A stretch of DNA of 64,000 bases, from contig NZ_LOCQ01000057.1 of the NCBI RefSeq assembly GCF_001677885.1, positions 186,001 to 250,000 on the forward strand. Direction: 5' to 3'. The stretch comes from Janthinobacterium psychrotolerans. GTDB taxonomy: Bacteria > Pseudomonadota > Gammaproteobacteria > Burkholderiales > Burkholderiaceae_D. The number at the start of each line of letters is the position of its first letter. Within the stretch, counting starts at the first letter, position 1. Shown one piece after another: positions 41,764 to 50,632 of the stretch. The position numbers and the translations under genes were made by a program. The notes beneath the pieces were generated by a model that was not told the DNA's origin, did no database searches, and saw only the letters and a list, made by a program, of their open reading frames with translations.

Positions 41764-43332
41764 ATGAAATTCAATAACTTAAAAATCGGCCGCCGGCTGG
41801 GCCTCAGTTTTGGCGCCATCATCGCCCTGCTCCTGATCCTGGCGGTGGTCGCCATTACCCGTGTCAGCCAGCTGGGTAACGAAATTCGCCGCATGAACGA
41901 AGACAGTTATCCGAAAACCATGCTGGGGCATGCGATCAAGGACGACGTCAATGAAACCATGATCGCCATGCGCAATATCTTCCTGACGGTCGAGGCCGAA
42001 CTGGCCAATAAAGAAGTGCAGCATGTCGAGCAGATCGCGCGCCGCATCGATACGTCGATCGGCAAGCTCGAACGCCTGCCGGCGTCCGCGGACAGCGCCA
42101 GCCGCATCAGCCAGCTGAACGCGGCGCGCCAGCAATTCGACAAGGTGCGCAAGGACGTGCTGACCCTGGTGGCGGAAGACCGCAAGTTCGAAGCCAAGAG
42201 CCTGATGCTCAAGCAGCTGCTGCCGCGCCAGCAAGCCTATTTCGCCGCGCTGGAACAGCTGGTCAACTACCAGACCGGCCTGATGGAAGCGTCGGGCAAG
42301 GCGTCGGCGCAGCAGGCCGACCAGACCCGTTTGATCATCCTGCTGCTGTCAAGCGGCGCGGCGCTGGCCGGCATCTTGCTGGCGATCCAGGCCAGCAACA
42401 GCATCACCCGTCCACTGCAGCAGGCGCTGGGCGTGGCGCGCCAGGTGGCGGCCGGCGACCTGACCAGCAAGGTGGCCGTCGGCACGCGCGACGAAACGGG
42501 CCAGCTGCTGCAAGCCCTGAACAGCATGAACACCAGCCTGCAGGACATCGTCGGCCAGGTGCGCGGCGGCACCGACACCATCGCCGACGCCTCCGAGCGC
42601 ATCGCCAGCGGCAATCTCGACCTGTCGGAGCGCACCGGCCAGCAGGCCGATTCGCTGCGCGACACGGCCGAATCGATGGCGCAGCTGACCTCGACCGTCA
42701 AGCAGAACGCCGACCACGCCAGCCAGGCCAACCAGATGGCGGCGCGCGCGTCCGAAGTGGCGGTGCGCGGCGGCGCCGTGGTGGCGCAGGTGGTGGGCAC
42801 CATGGGCGCCATCAATACGTCTTCCAAGAAGATCGTCGACATTATCGCGGTGATCGACGGCATCGCCTTCCAGACCAATATCCTGGCGCTGAACGCGGCC
42901 GTGGAAGCGGCGCGCGCCGGTGAACAGGGCCGCGGCTTCGCGGTCGTCGCCAGTGAGGTGCGCAACCTGGCGCAGCGTTCCAGCCAGGCCGCGCGCGAAG
43001 TCAAGGCGCTGATCGACGATTCGGTCAGCCACGTGGCGGCAGGCAGCGTGCTGGTGCAGGAAGCCGGCACCACCATGACCCAGATCGTCGACAGCGTGCG
43101 CAGCGTCACCGACATCATGGGCGACATCAACGGCGCCAGCCATGCCCAGGAAGCGGGTATCGAACAGATCAACCTGGCCCTGGCCGAAATGGACAAGGTG
43201 ACGCGCCAGAACGCCGCGCTGGTCGAGCAGGCCGCCGCTGGCGCCGAGTCGCTGCAGGATGAGGCGAGCCGGCTGGCACAGGTGGTCAGCCGCTTCCGGC
43301 TGGAACGCGGTGCGGTAATGCTGCAGGGCTGA
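41764..43332 (+). CDS. Methyl-accepting chemotaxis protein
   Basis: This 522-aa chemoreceptor has a first helix at about residues 14-33 ([19 protein letters not shown]) and a 4HB_MCP-type periplasmic region. The second helix is near 189-207, and HAMP and signalling domains follow, with the hairpin tip [19 protein letters not shown] near residue 384. There is no C-terminal CheR pentapeptide. GGAG precedes the ATG at 41764; an upstream extension of the frame is not conserved. The signalling domain is closely similar to that of the receptor at 0.8-2.4 kb, but the sensing domain differs. Confidence 0.92.
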   Translation: MKFNNLKIGRRLGLSFGAIIALLLILAVVAITRVSQLGNEIRRMNEDSYPKTMLGHAIKDDVNETMIAMRNIFLTVEAELANKEVQHVEQIARRIDTSIGKLERLPASADSASRISQLNAARQQFDKVRKDVLTLVAEDRKFEAKSLMLKQLLPRQQAYFAALEQLVNYQTGLMEASGKASAQQADQTRLIILLLSSGAALAGILLAIQASNSITRPLQQALGVARQVAAGDLTSKVAVGTRDETGQLLQALNSMNTSLQDIVGQVRGGTDTIADASERIASGNLDLSERTGQQADSLRDTAESMAQLTSTVKQNADHASQANQMAARASEVAVRGGAVVAQVVGTMGAINTSSKKIVDIIAVIDGIAFQTNILALNAAVEAARAGEQGRGFAVVASEVRNLAQRSSQAAREVKALIDDSVSHVAAGSVLVQEAGTTMTQIVDSVRSVTDIMGDINGASHAQEAGIEQINLALAEMDKVTRQNAALVEQAAAGAESLQDEASRLAQVVSRFRLERGAVMLQG

Positions 43333-43373
43333 GCCCATGCAACAATGCGATTTTAATTAATCAGAAAGCAAGC

Positions 43374-43964
43374 ATGCCCTGCCTGTCAGTTGAACTCGAT
43401 GGCGCCCCCGTCACCACCATCAACCTGGCCGGCATGGTGGTTGTCGACGTCTCGGTGCATGGCGCGCTGGACCGCAACCCGAAGGCGGCACTGGACGCAG
43501 GTGGCGGCAGCGACGCGCAAGGCGGACGCGGCTACCTGATCTGGGTAACCGAGTTGCCCATACAGGCTGGAGCGGTATTGAAGGTGGTCTTCCATGAGGC
43601 GTGCGAGAACCCGGACGAGGGCAAGACCATCGAGCAGCTTTTTCCTGACGAGGAACCATGCACGCAAACCGATTTTACGATCAATGATGAAATGGCGGCG
43701 GAAATACGTGCCCGGCCACAGCTGCACCAGGCATTCTCGGTGCAGGTAGCGACCTCACAGGGCCAGCAGGCAATGGCAGTGAGTGACGTCCGGAATACAG
43801 ATTTCACGTTCAGGGTCTTGTGGGACCATACCCGCCCTCACCAGGCGCGTGCGCATCTGTCGACGCACTGCCTGGACGACGTGCTGGCGCGACGCGCCGG
43901 GCCCTCACACCTGAAAGCCATGCTGGACTTGGGCGACAGCGTCTCGTTCATGCTGACCGCCTGA
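43374..43964 (+). CDS. Uncharacterised 196-aa protein
   Basis: I recognise no family. The sequence is acidic and looks beta-rich (LSVELDGAPVTTINLAGMVVVDVSVHG; LIWVTELPIQAGAVLKVVF), with a segment DEGKTIEQLFPDEEPCTQTDF. There is no signal peptide or membrane helix. It starts 41 bases after the chemoreceptor and may share its transcript. GC content is slightly lower here than in neighbours. Confidence 0.6.
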   Translation: MPCLSVELDGAPVTTINLAGMVVVDVSVHGALDRNPKAALDAGGGSDAQGGRGYLIWVTELPIQAGAVLKVVFHEACENPDEGKTIEQLFPDEEPCTQTDFTINDEMAAEIRARPQLHQAFSVQVATSQGQQAMAVSDVRNTDFTFRVLWDHTRPHQARAHLSTHCLDDVLARRAGPSHLKAMLDLGDSVSFMLTA

Positions 43965-43969
43965 GCGCG

Positions 43970-44647
43970 TCACACCTGGCCGGCCAGCATTTCCTTGCGG
44001 ATGAAATGCATGGTCTGCGGCTGGTCCACCAGCACGCACTGCTTGCCGGTGCGCCGGCAATGGTCGTGCACGCGCCAGTAGGCGTCGTGGCTGACGCAGC
44101 CGGTCTGGCAGATCACCAGGTCGGCCGCCACCAGGCTCGCTTCGAGCGCCGCCACATCGTCAACGCCATCGCCGCCGCCCGCATGGTGCAGGAAGCGCCC
44201 GCCGGCCTGCTCGATCGCCTGGCCAGGGTCGGCGCCCGAAACAGCCCCCACATACAGCACGGATTTTTCCCGCACGCCGGCCAGCAGTTCCGGTTCAAAC
44301 GCCGGCTTGCCTGTCAATGCCGGCTTCCACTGCAGGCGCAGCAGCTCGCGCATCAGATCCTGCACCCGTTCGCCCAGCCACTCGACCCGGCGCGCCAGCC
44401 TGGCGCGCGTCGGCAAGCCGGGCGCCGCAGCCGCCAGTGCGGCCAGTTCCTCGCGCAGCAAAGCCAGTTTCGTGTCGCGGATCAGCACCTGTGCCTGCGT
44501 GCGCATCAGCTGCGCTTCAAGCGCGGCAATACGCGCGGTTTGTTCGTCCAGCTGCGTGCTGCAGCGCGCCTGCGCGCGTCCATAGGCGCCCAGCAGCGCG
44601 CGGTGTTCCTGCGCGATCATGTCCTCCATGCTCACCATCTTGCCCAT
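43970..44647 (-). CDS. DUF2325-domain protein
   Basis: This 225-aa protein has a coiled-coil N-terminal half (QLDEQTARIAALEAQLMRTQ; LALLREELAALAAA). The C-terminal DUF2325 domain at about 128-225 has VLYVGAV, GGRFLHHAGGGDG, AADLVICQTGCVSHDAYW and GKQCVLVDQP. The paired Cys (CQTGC) plus His is typical of this family, whose function is not established. GGAGG precedes the ATG. A good Fur box lies about 50 bases upstream, so iron may control it. Confidence 0.85.
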   Translation of the reverse strand: MGKMVSMEDMIAQEHRALLGAYGRAQARCSTQLDEQTARIAALEAQLMRTQAQVLIRDTKLALLREELAALAAAAPGLPTRARLARRVEWLGERVQDLMRELLRLQWKPALTGKPAFEPELLAGVREKSVLYVGAVSGADPGQAIEQAGGRFLHHAGGGDGVDDVAALEASLVAADLVICQTGCVSHDAYWRVHDHCRRTGKQCVLVDQPQTMHFIRKEMLAGQV

Positions 44648-44696
44648 CTTGCCTCCTTTGCCAGCAGCCGTCCCTTATGCTGATTCGCATTATAAA

Positions 44697-44711
44697 TGAG
44701 AATCATTACCA
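44697..44711. promoter_or_regulatory. Fur box
   Basis: TGAGAATCATTACCA matches the 7-1-7 Fur core TGATAATNATTATCA at all but two positions. It lies between the divergent DUF2325 gene (50 bases from its start) and the gene at 44778, so either or both may be iron-regulated. Confidence 0.65.
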
Positions 44712-44777
44712 TTCATGCATGAACCGCGCTCGCGATAGGGGTATAGTGTGGCCTTGGCCAACCTGCGAACACTCCCG

Positions 44778-45290
44778 ATGCGCTACTTTCCCCGCTTCCT
44801 GATCACCGCCATGCTGGCACTGCCCCTGCAAGGAAATGCCATGCCCAACCAACCGCTGCAGGTCAGCGCCCGCTGCATCGACAACCCCGGCTGCGTATTT
44901 ACAGGCGAGGACCTGCGGATCGAAATCGTCATTACCAATACCAGCGGGCAGATGGCGGGTTATCCGCTGGCCTACATGGAACGGCGCGGTCCCACCGTCA
45001 TGCTGCGCGACCCTGCCAGCGGGCGCAGCCAGCCGCAGCGCATCTCGCTGGCCGACCACAAGCTGCGCGGCGTCTTTACGGCCATCGCGCCGGGGCAATC
45101 GATCACGCTGGACGACGTGGTCAAGGCCAGCCAGCTGCGGCAATTTGGCGAGCAGGTCGATGTGACGGCCGAGATCGGCGTCTCGACCACCATCACCGTG
45201 GGTACGGCCGGGGCGACGCAGCCGTTCGAGGGGAAGGTCACTTTGCGTATTGCCAGTCAGCCAGCCAACCTCCCGCAAACCCCGCCTTGA
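44778..45290 (+). CDS. Uncharacterised secreted protein
   Basis: This 170-aa protein has a signal peptide (FPRFLITAMLALPLQGNA). The mature part looks like a single immunoglobulin-like beta domain (CIDNPGCVFTGEDLRIEIVI, then VTAEIGVSTTITVGTAG) with two cysteines that may form a disulfide. I chose the ATG at 44778 because the signal peptide begins there. A GTG at 44748 is also in frame. It lies near a Fur box and overlaps the convergent glycosidase gene by 53 bases. Confidence 0.65.
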   Translation: MRYFPRFLITAMLALPLQGNAMPNQPLQVSARCIDNPGCVFTGEDLRIEIVITNTSGQMAGYPLAYMERRGPTVMLRDPASGRSQPQRISLADHKLRGVFTAIAPGQSITLDDVVKASQLRQFGEQVDVTAEIGVSTTITVGTAGATQPFEGKVTLRIASQPANLPQTPP

Positions 45291-46539
45291 CCAGCCCATC
45301 GCGCAAGTACTGATTGCCGCGCATTAGCCGCCATGGAAAATCGTGCAGATGGTTGTCGATCATCAGCAGTACCGGCCCGTCGTTGATGCCGAAGCGGTAA
45401 GGCGAGACCCAGCGCTTGCCCTGTCTGGTGACGAATACCGTCGAGCGGGCGTGGAATACGTCATGCTGCTGCGCCAGCGCCGGCAGCACGATCTCGGGCG
45501 CGAATGGCAGCGAGGCGGCCACCGCCCACGGCGCCACGGTGCCGTCGTCATAGCCATACGGCGCGCCACGGCCCACATAGTCGCGAAAGCAGCGCCGCAC
45601 GCCGTACGACTGCTGGGTGGCCGGGCCGGGACCGTCGCTGGCGCTGATACCCCAGCAGTGTTCGCCGTAGCCGGGAAAGCCGAGCGGATTGGCTATCGCA
45701 TAGCGCTGCTGCACCAGGCTCGCGCGCCGCGTGTTTTCCGCGTAATCGAGACCGTGGGCGCGCATGAAGTCGTCCTGGATGCCGCGCAGATCGAGCCAGG
45801 CATGCGACATCTGGTGGATGAACAGCGAACCGGCGTACAGGTAATCGATGCCGTATTCCGACTTCCATTCGAAGCTGTCGGTCCACGCATCGTAGCTGGC
45901 GCGCTCGACAGGTTTGGTGGGCGAGCCGAGCGCCAGCACGTACAGGATCAGCGCCTCGTCATAGCCGCGCCAGCACTTGCGCAAAAAGCCGGTTTCCGGC
46001 TTCCAGCCGTGGCGCAGCAACTGGCAGCGCGCGCGCATCCATTGCCAGTCGACCCGGCGGTACAAAAAGTCGGCCAGCGCGCGGATCTCCAGTTCGTCCT
46101 TGCCCTCGCCATCGAAGTACTCGGCGGCGGCCAGCACGCCGGCCATCAGCAGGGCCGTGTCGATGCTCGACAGCTCGCAATCCCAGGCGCGCCGGCCGTT
46201 GTCCATGTCAAGAAAATGATAGTAAAAACCCTTGTGGCCGGTGGCGGCGGGCGAGTCGCCCTGCTCGCTGGCGGCAAAGAAACGCAAGGTGATCAAGGTG
46301 CGCGCGACGGCGTCATCGCGCGCCAGATAGCCGCGTTCGACGCCGACGCAATAACTGGTGAGCGCCAGGCCGACGGCGGCGATGCTGGCCGGCCAGCCGT
46401 CCTTGTCCTTGTCGCGTACCAGGCCATTGGCCGGATTGACCTGCGCCAGGAAATAGTCGAAGGCTACGCGCTGCAGGGCCTGCAGCATGGCGTGTTCGTC
46501 GATCAGGTCAGGTGGAACAGGAAAGCTGGCCGGTTTCAT
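45238..46539 (-). CDS. Glucoamylase-family (PF10091-like) protein, probable glucan hydrolase
   Basis: This 433-aa protein shows an (alpha/alpha)6 barrel-like sequence. Family landmarks are LVRDKDKDGWPASIAAVGLAL, RGYDEALILYVLALGSPT, GIDYLYAGSLFIHQMSHAWL and PYGYDDGTVAPWAVAASLPF. Related proteins include GH144 beta-1,2-glucanases. The start at 46539 gives no signal peptide, so it would act in the cytoplasm, perhaps on imported oligosaccharides. An upstream in-frame TTG at 46596 would add residues with a weak hydrophobic start and is less likely. Confidence 0.8.
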   Translation of the reverse strand: MKPASFPVPPDLIDEHAMLQALQRVAFDYFLAQVNPANGLVRDKDKDGWPASIAAVGLALTSYCVGVERGYLARDDAVARTLITLRFFAASEQGDSPAATGHKGFYYHFLDMDNGRRAWDCELSSIDTALLMAGVLAAAEYFDGEGKDELEIRALADFLYRRVDWQWMRARCQLLRHGWKPETGFLRKCWRGYDEALILYVLALGSPTKPVERASYDAWTDSFEWKSEYGIDYLYAGSLFIHQMSHAWLDLRGIQDDFMRAHGLDYAENTRRASLVQQRYAIANPLGFPGYGEHCWGISASDGPGPATQQSYGVRRCFRDYVGRGAPYGYDDGTVAPWAVAASLPFAPEIVLPALAQQHDVFHARSTVFVTRQGKRWVSPYRFGINDGPVLLMIDNHLHDFPWRLMRGNQYLRDGLVKAGFAGGWLADWQYAK

Positions 46540-46623
46540 GGAGGCGGGCGCGGGGCGCTTGGTGGCGATACAGGGCAGTATGGCAGCGAAGCGCAAATGC
46601 TGCCCACGCCGAGTCGGACCATT

Positions 46624-46642
46624 TATATCACGTTGTGATATA
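46624..46642. promoter_or_regulatory. Perfect palindromic operator upstream of the MarR gene
   Basis: TATATCAC-GTT-GTGATATA has perfect 8-base arms and lies 32 bases ahead of the MarR start. This is the place and form of a MarR-family autoregulatory operator. Confidence 0.65.
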
Positions 46643-46673
46643 TTGAGCGCCTTTCTTTTGCCGGAACACTGTC

Positions 46674-47099
46674 ATGCCCCTCTCCCCCACCGCCCTGGGC
46701 AAGTCCGATTTCACGACCCTGTCGGAATTTCGCTACCAGATGCGCCGCTTCGAGCGCTTTTCCGACGACGTGATCCAGACGCATGGCATCACGCCGCTGC
46801 AATACCTGCTGCTGCTGCACATCAAGGGCTATCCCGGCCGCGACTGGGCCACCGTCGGCGAGCTGGCCGAACGCCTGCAAGCCAAACCGCACGGCGTGGT
46901 CGCCCTGGTCACGCGCTGCGAAGCGGCCGGGCTGGTGGAGCGCCGCCACAGCAGCGCCGACCGGCGCCGTGTCGAAGTCCATCTGCTGCCCGAAGGCGAG
47001 GCGCTGCTGGCCAAGCTGGCGCAATTGCACCGCACCGAACTGCAGTCGCTGGCCGGCGTGTTTACCATCCCGACCGTGGCAGGAGAGCAGCATGAGTAA
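46674..47099 (+). CDS. MarR-family transcriptional regulator
   Basis: This 141-aa winged-helix regulator has ITPLQYLLLLHIKGYPG, then VGELAERLQAKPHGVVALVTRCEAAGLVERR (recognition helix) and the wing SSADRRRVEVHLLPEG. It overlaps the CLC gene by eight bases, so it is co-transcribed with it. The perfect palindrome just upstream suggests autorepression of the pair. Confidence 0.9.
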   Translation: MPLSPTALGKSDFTTLSEFRYQMRRFERFSDDVIQTHGITPLQYLLLLHIKGYPGRDWATVGELAERLQAKPHGVVALVTRCEAAGLVERRHSSADRRRVEVHLLPEGEALLAKLAQLHRTELQSLAGVFTIPTVAGEQHE

Positions 47100-48855
47100 T
47101 ACCATTTACGACAGCCGGCGCGACTTCGACGGCCAGGCGCGGCTGGTGCTGATTGCCAGTCTGGCCGCCGTGGTCGGCGCCCTCAGCACTGTCACCGCGT
47201 ATGTGCTGCTGCACGCCATCCATTTTTTCACCAATCTGTTTTTCTTCCAGAAGTTCTCGACCGCCTTCATGTCGCCCGCCGGCCAGGCCTTGGGCGCCTG
47301 GGTGATCGGCATCCCGGTACTGGGCGGCCTGCTGATCGGCCTGATCGCGCGCTACGGCACCGAGCAGATACGCGGCCACGGCATTCCCGAGGCGATCGAG
47401 GCCATCCTGTTCAAGAAAAGCATGATGTCGCCCAAGGTGGCCGTGCTCAAGCCGCTGGCTTCGGCAATCGCCATCGGCAGCGGCGGCCCGTTCGGCGCCG
47501 AAGGGCCGATCATCATGACCGGCGGCGCGGTCGGCTCCCTGCTGGCCCAGCATTTTCACCTGAGCGCTGGCGAGCGCAAGACCTTGCTGGTGGCCGGCGC
47601 CGTGGCGGGCATGACGGCCGTGTTCGGCACACCGGTGGCGGCGCTGCTGCTGGCGGTGGAACTGCTGCTGTTCGAACTGCGTCCGCGCAGCCTGGCGCCG
47701 GTGGCCATCGCCTGCGTGATCGCCGGCTTTTTGCGCCCGCTGCTGATCGACAGCGGCCCCTTGTTCCCGCTGCACACGGCCGTGCTGCCGCCGTCGGCCC
47801 TGCTGTCGTGCCTGATCGCCGGCCTGCTGTGCGGCGCCATGGCCTGGTTGTTGTCGACCTCGCTGTACAAGGTGGAAGACCTGTTCCACCGCCTGCCCGT
47901 GCACTGGATGTGGTGGCCGGCCATCGGCGGCCTGGCCGTGGGCATCGGCGGCTATGTGCAGCCGCGCGCGCTGGGCGTGGGCTATGACGTGATCGCCGAC
48001 CTGCTGAACAACCACCTGGCCGCCGGCGCACTGCTGGCGCTGCTGGCCGTGAAAGCCGTGATCTGGCTGCTGGCGCTCGGTTCGGGCACCTCGGGCGGCG
48101 TGCTGGCGCCCTTGCTGATGCTGGGCGCGGGCCTGGGCGCCCTGCTCGGACCTTACCTGCCCGGCAACGAGCCAGCCATCTGGCCGCTGGTGTTCATGGC
48201 CGCCACCTTGGGCGGCATGATGCGCGCGCCCATCATGGCGGTCGCCTTTGCGTTCGAACTGACGTACGACGTCAACGCCCTGCTGCCCGTGATGGCCGCA
48301 TCGGCCGTGGCTTATGCATTCACGGTGATGTTCATGCACCGCTCCATCCTGACCGAAAAAATCGCCCGCCGCGGCTATCACATCTACCGCGAATACGGCA
48401 TCGACCCGCTGGAACGCCACAGCGTGGCTGAAGTAATGAGCACGCAACCCGTCGGCATCGATGCCGATACCCCGCTCGCCGAGGCCCTGTCCAGCCACTT
48501 CGGCAGCACCCAGCGCCACCGCGCCTTTCCCGTCACGCGCGACGGCGCGCTGGTGGGCATGCTCGACCGCGCCACCCTGGAGCAAGGTATGGCGTCAGAC
48601 GCCGGCATGACGGTGGGCCAGCTGTTCGGCGCCAACATGCCGGTGGTGGCGCTGGCCGACGAGACCTGCCGCACCCTGGCCACGCGCCTGGCCGTGCATG
48701 CGCTCGAACGCCTGCCGGTGGTCAGCGACGCGCACAGCCTGCGCCTGACCGGCATCGTCAGCCGCAGCGACCTGGTCAAACCGGCGCTGGGGCTCGATGC
48801 GGAAGAGCAGCAGCGCCAGACGGTGCGCCGCGTGTGGCCGCTGACGGCACGCTAA
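47092..48855 (+). CDS. CLC-family chloride channel/transporter with CBS domains
   Basis: This 587-aa membrane protein of the CLC family has selectivity motifs GSGGPFGAEGP (gating Glu in the usual place; second residue group reads GAEGP where E. coli ClcA has GREGP) and GSGTSGGVLAPLL. A C-terminal pair of CBS domains (about 455-580; VAEVMSTQPVGIDADTPLAEA and LFGANMPVVALADETCRTLA) is likely to bind adenine nucleotides. It moves Cl- or another anion. AGGAGAG precedes the start at 47092. The longer frame upstream overlaps the MarR gene and is not coding. Confidence 0.92.
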   Translation: MSNTIYDSRRDFDGQARLVLIASLAAVVGALSTVTAYVLLHAIHFFTNLFFFQKFSTAFMSPAGQALGAWVIGIPVLGGLLIGLIARYGTEQIRGHGIPEAIEAILFKKSMMSPKVAVLKPLASAIAIGSGGPFGAEGPIIMTGGAVGSLLAQHFHLSAGERKTLLVAGAVAGMTAVFGTPVAALLLAVELLLFELRPRSLAPVAIACVIAGFLRPLLIDSGPLFPLHTAVLPPSALLSCLIAGLLCGAMAWLLSTSLYKVEDLFHRLPVHWMWWPAIGGLAVGIGGYVQPRALGVGYDVIADLLNNHLAAGALLALLAVKAVIWLLALGSGTSGGVLAPLLMLGAGLGALLGPYLPGNEPAIWPLVFMAATLGGMMRAPIMAVAFAFELTYDVNALLPVMAASAVAYAFTVMFMHRSILTEKIARRGYHIYREYGIDPLERHSVAEVMSTQPVGIDADTPLAEALSSHFGSTQRHRAFPVTRDGALVGMLDRATLEQGMASDAGMTVGQLFGANMPVVALADETCRTLATRLAVHALERLPVVSDAHSLRLTGIVSRSDLVKPALGLDAEEQQRQTVRRVWPLTAR

Positions 48856-48864
48856 GCCGGCAAG

Positions 48865-49347
48865 TCAGGACTGCGGCCCACATTCCGGTTGCATGTCCTG
48901 CATCGCCGCCGTCATTTCTTCGGGCGTGACGTCCTTGACGTGGGTGGCCAGCGACCAGCTGTGGCCGAACGGATCGGTGACGATGCCGTAGCGGTCGCCC
49001 CAGAACTGGTTCTCCACCGCCATCTTGACGCTGGCGCCAGCGCCCACCGCCTGCGCGAAGGCCTGGTCCACATCCTGCACGTACATGTGCAGGGTAACGG
49101 GCGTGCCATTGAGCTTGTTGGGGCCGACGCTGCCATAGTCGGGAAATTCGTCGACCAGCATCAGGTGCGAGTCGCCGATGGTGAGCATGGCGTGCATGAT
49201 CTTGCCATCCGGCGTCTGCATGCGCGCGTGCTCGACGGCGTTGAAGGCTTTTTTATAGAATTCGATGGCCTCGGCCGCGCCGTCGCAGACCAGGTGCGGG
49301 GTGATGGTGTGCATGTCTTGGGGGATGGGGTCGACTTGTGCTGTCAT
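48865..49347 (-). CDS. VOC (glyoxalase/bleomycin-resistance) family protein
   Basis: This 160-aa protein of the PhnB-like VOC group has ITPHLVCDGAAEAIEFYKKAF, LTIGDSHLMLVDEFP, and FWGDRYGIVTDPFGHSWSLAT with the metal-ligand-like residues of the family. Its reaction is unknown. AGGAG precedes the ATG. It is convergent with the CLC gene. Confidence 0.9.
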   Translation of the reverse strand: MTAQVDPIPQDMHTITPHLVCDGAAEAIEFYKKAFNAVEHARMQTPDGKIMHAMLTIGDSHLMLVDEFPDYGSVGPNKLNGTPVTLHMYVQDVDQAFAQAVGAGASVKMAVENQFWGDRYGIVTDPFGHSWSLATHVKDVTPEEMTAAMQDMQPECGPQS

Positions 49348-49526
49348 GACGGGCTCCTTTGCTTGACCAGGGAAGTCATATCACTCTAGCGCGATGGCGC
49401 GGCAAGACAAGGCTGATTGGCCAAATTTTTTGGCGATTACGGGTGTTGCTGAACCATAGGAAAGACACACCAGCACCAGGCCAGCAAACAGACAGCGCAC
49501 CACCTTATGCAACCATCAGCAGTAAA

Positions 49527-50534
49527 TCAGCGGTAATGTGCCGCCATGCGCTGTATCATGCCTTTCATTTCGTCGCGCAACAGCGCCGGCGCCACCACGT
49601 TCACGCCATCGCCCAGGCCCAGCAGCCACCAGCGCAATTCCCGCGTGTTGGCCACGGTGGCGTGCAAGGACAGCCCCCCTTCCGGCAAGGCCGTCAGCAT
49701 CTGGTCGCTGGCAAGCGGCGTTTCAAACAGATGCTCGCCGGCACTGCGCGAAAAGACCGCTTGCAGCTGTATCGGTTCACCGGCGCGCACGCCCATATTG
49801 CCCGATTCGATATAGTCATCGAGCGAAAAACCGGCTTTCTTGCGGCTGTCGACATACAGCATCTCGGCCTGCGTGATGCGGTGCATGGCCAGCATGCGCA
49901 CGTCATCGTAGGCCGCGAACATGCACACCAGGTAAATCAGTTGGCCGCGCTGCACCACCGCCAGCGGGTGTACCTCTTCATACCGCACTACTTGCAGATG
50001 CTCACGCTTGCGGTAACTGAGCCGCAACTGCCGGTCGCGCATCAGTGCATCGTATACAATCCGCTGACACGCCGCATCCGAGACAGGCGCCAGCAAACGC
50101 TGCATGGGCGCGATGGTGCGCACCTTGTCCAGCCACGCATTGGCCTGGGAATGGGGCTCGATCGCACCGAGCGCCTGCTGGGCAGACCGAAAATGCAGCT
50201 GCAAGGTATCGAGTGTGGCCGGCGGCAGGGAATTGGCCAGTTGCTGCTCGACCAGAGTCAGGGCCAGCGCTTCCGGCACCGACAGGCCAGGCAGATCGAA
50301 ACTGGGACTGTCGCGCTGCCAAGACCAGCCATATGGCCTGTTGCGCCCATCCATGACGAGCGGAAACACACTGCTCAACTCCCGCAGGTCGCGCTGGATC
50401 GTGCGCTCGGTCACGGCAAAGTCCGCCGTCATGAGGCAGTCATGCAGTTCCTGTACCGTGATTTTTCGCGGCGCGCGGGGAATCGCGCGCAGCATATGCC
50501 ATTGCCGCAGCAAAGTATGTTGATTGGTTGCCAT
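49527..50534 (-). CDS. WYL-domain transcriptional regulator of the defence island
   Basis: This 335-aa protein has an N-terminal winged helix (ITVQELHDCL, then TERTIQRDLRELSSVFPL) and a central WYL domain (LRLSYRKREH, then PLAVVQRGQLIYLVCMFA; WYL appears as IYL). A C-terminal extension (WCX) ends RWWLLGLGDGVNVVAPA. WYL regulators such as BrxR and CapW repress phage-defence operons and sense DNA damage or a nucleic-acid ligand. It follows the helicase gene on the same strand after 98 bases. I see no good ribosome site. Confidence 0.88.
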   Translation of the reverse strand: MATNQHTLLRQWHMLRAIPRAPRKITVQELHDCLMTADFAVTERTIQRDLRELSSVFPLVMDGRNRPYGWSWQRDSPSFDLPGLSVPEALALTLVEQQLANSLPPATLDTLQLHFRSAQQALGAIEPHSQANAWLDKVRTIAPMQRLLAPVSDAACQRIVYDALMRDRQLRLSYRKREHLQVVRYEEVHPLAVVQRGQLIYLVCMFAAYDDVRMLAMHRITQAEMLYVDSRKKAGFSLDDYIESGNMGVRAGEPIQLQAVFSRSAGEHLFETPLASDQMLTALPEGGLSLHATVANTRELRWWLLGLGDGVNVVAPALLRDEMKGMIQRMAAHYR

Positions 50535-50632
50535 AGTTAAGGAGAATTGCCTGCTTTGAAAGTGGTCAGCAGGGTTTGTTCAGCGGCACCGGTCAGGACT
50601 ACATCTTGCCTTGGTATCCCGGCGCCACCGGT

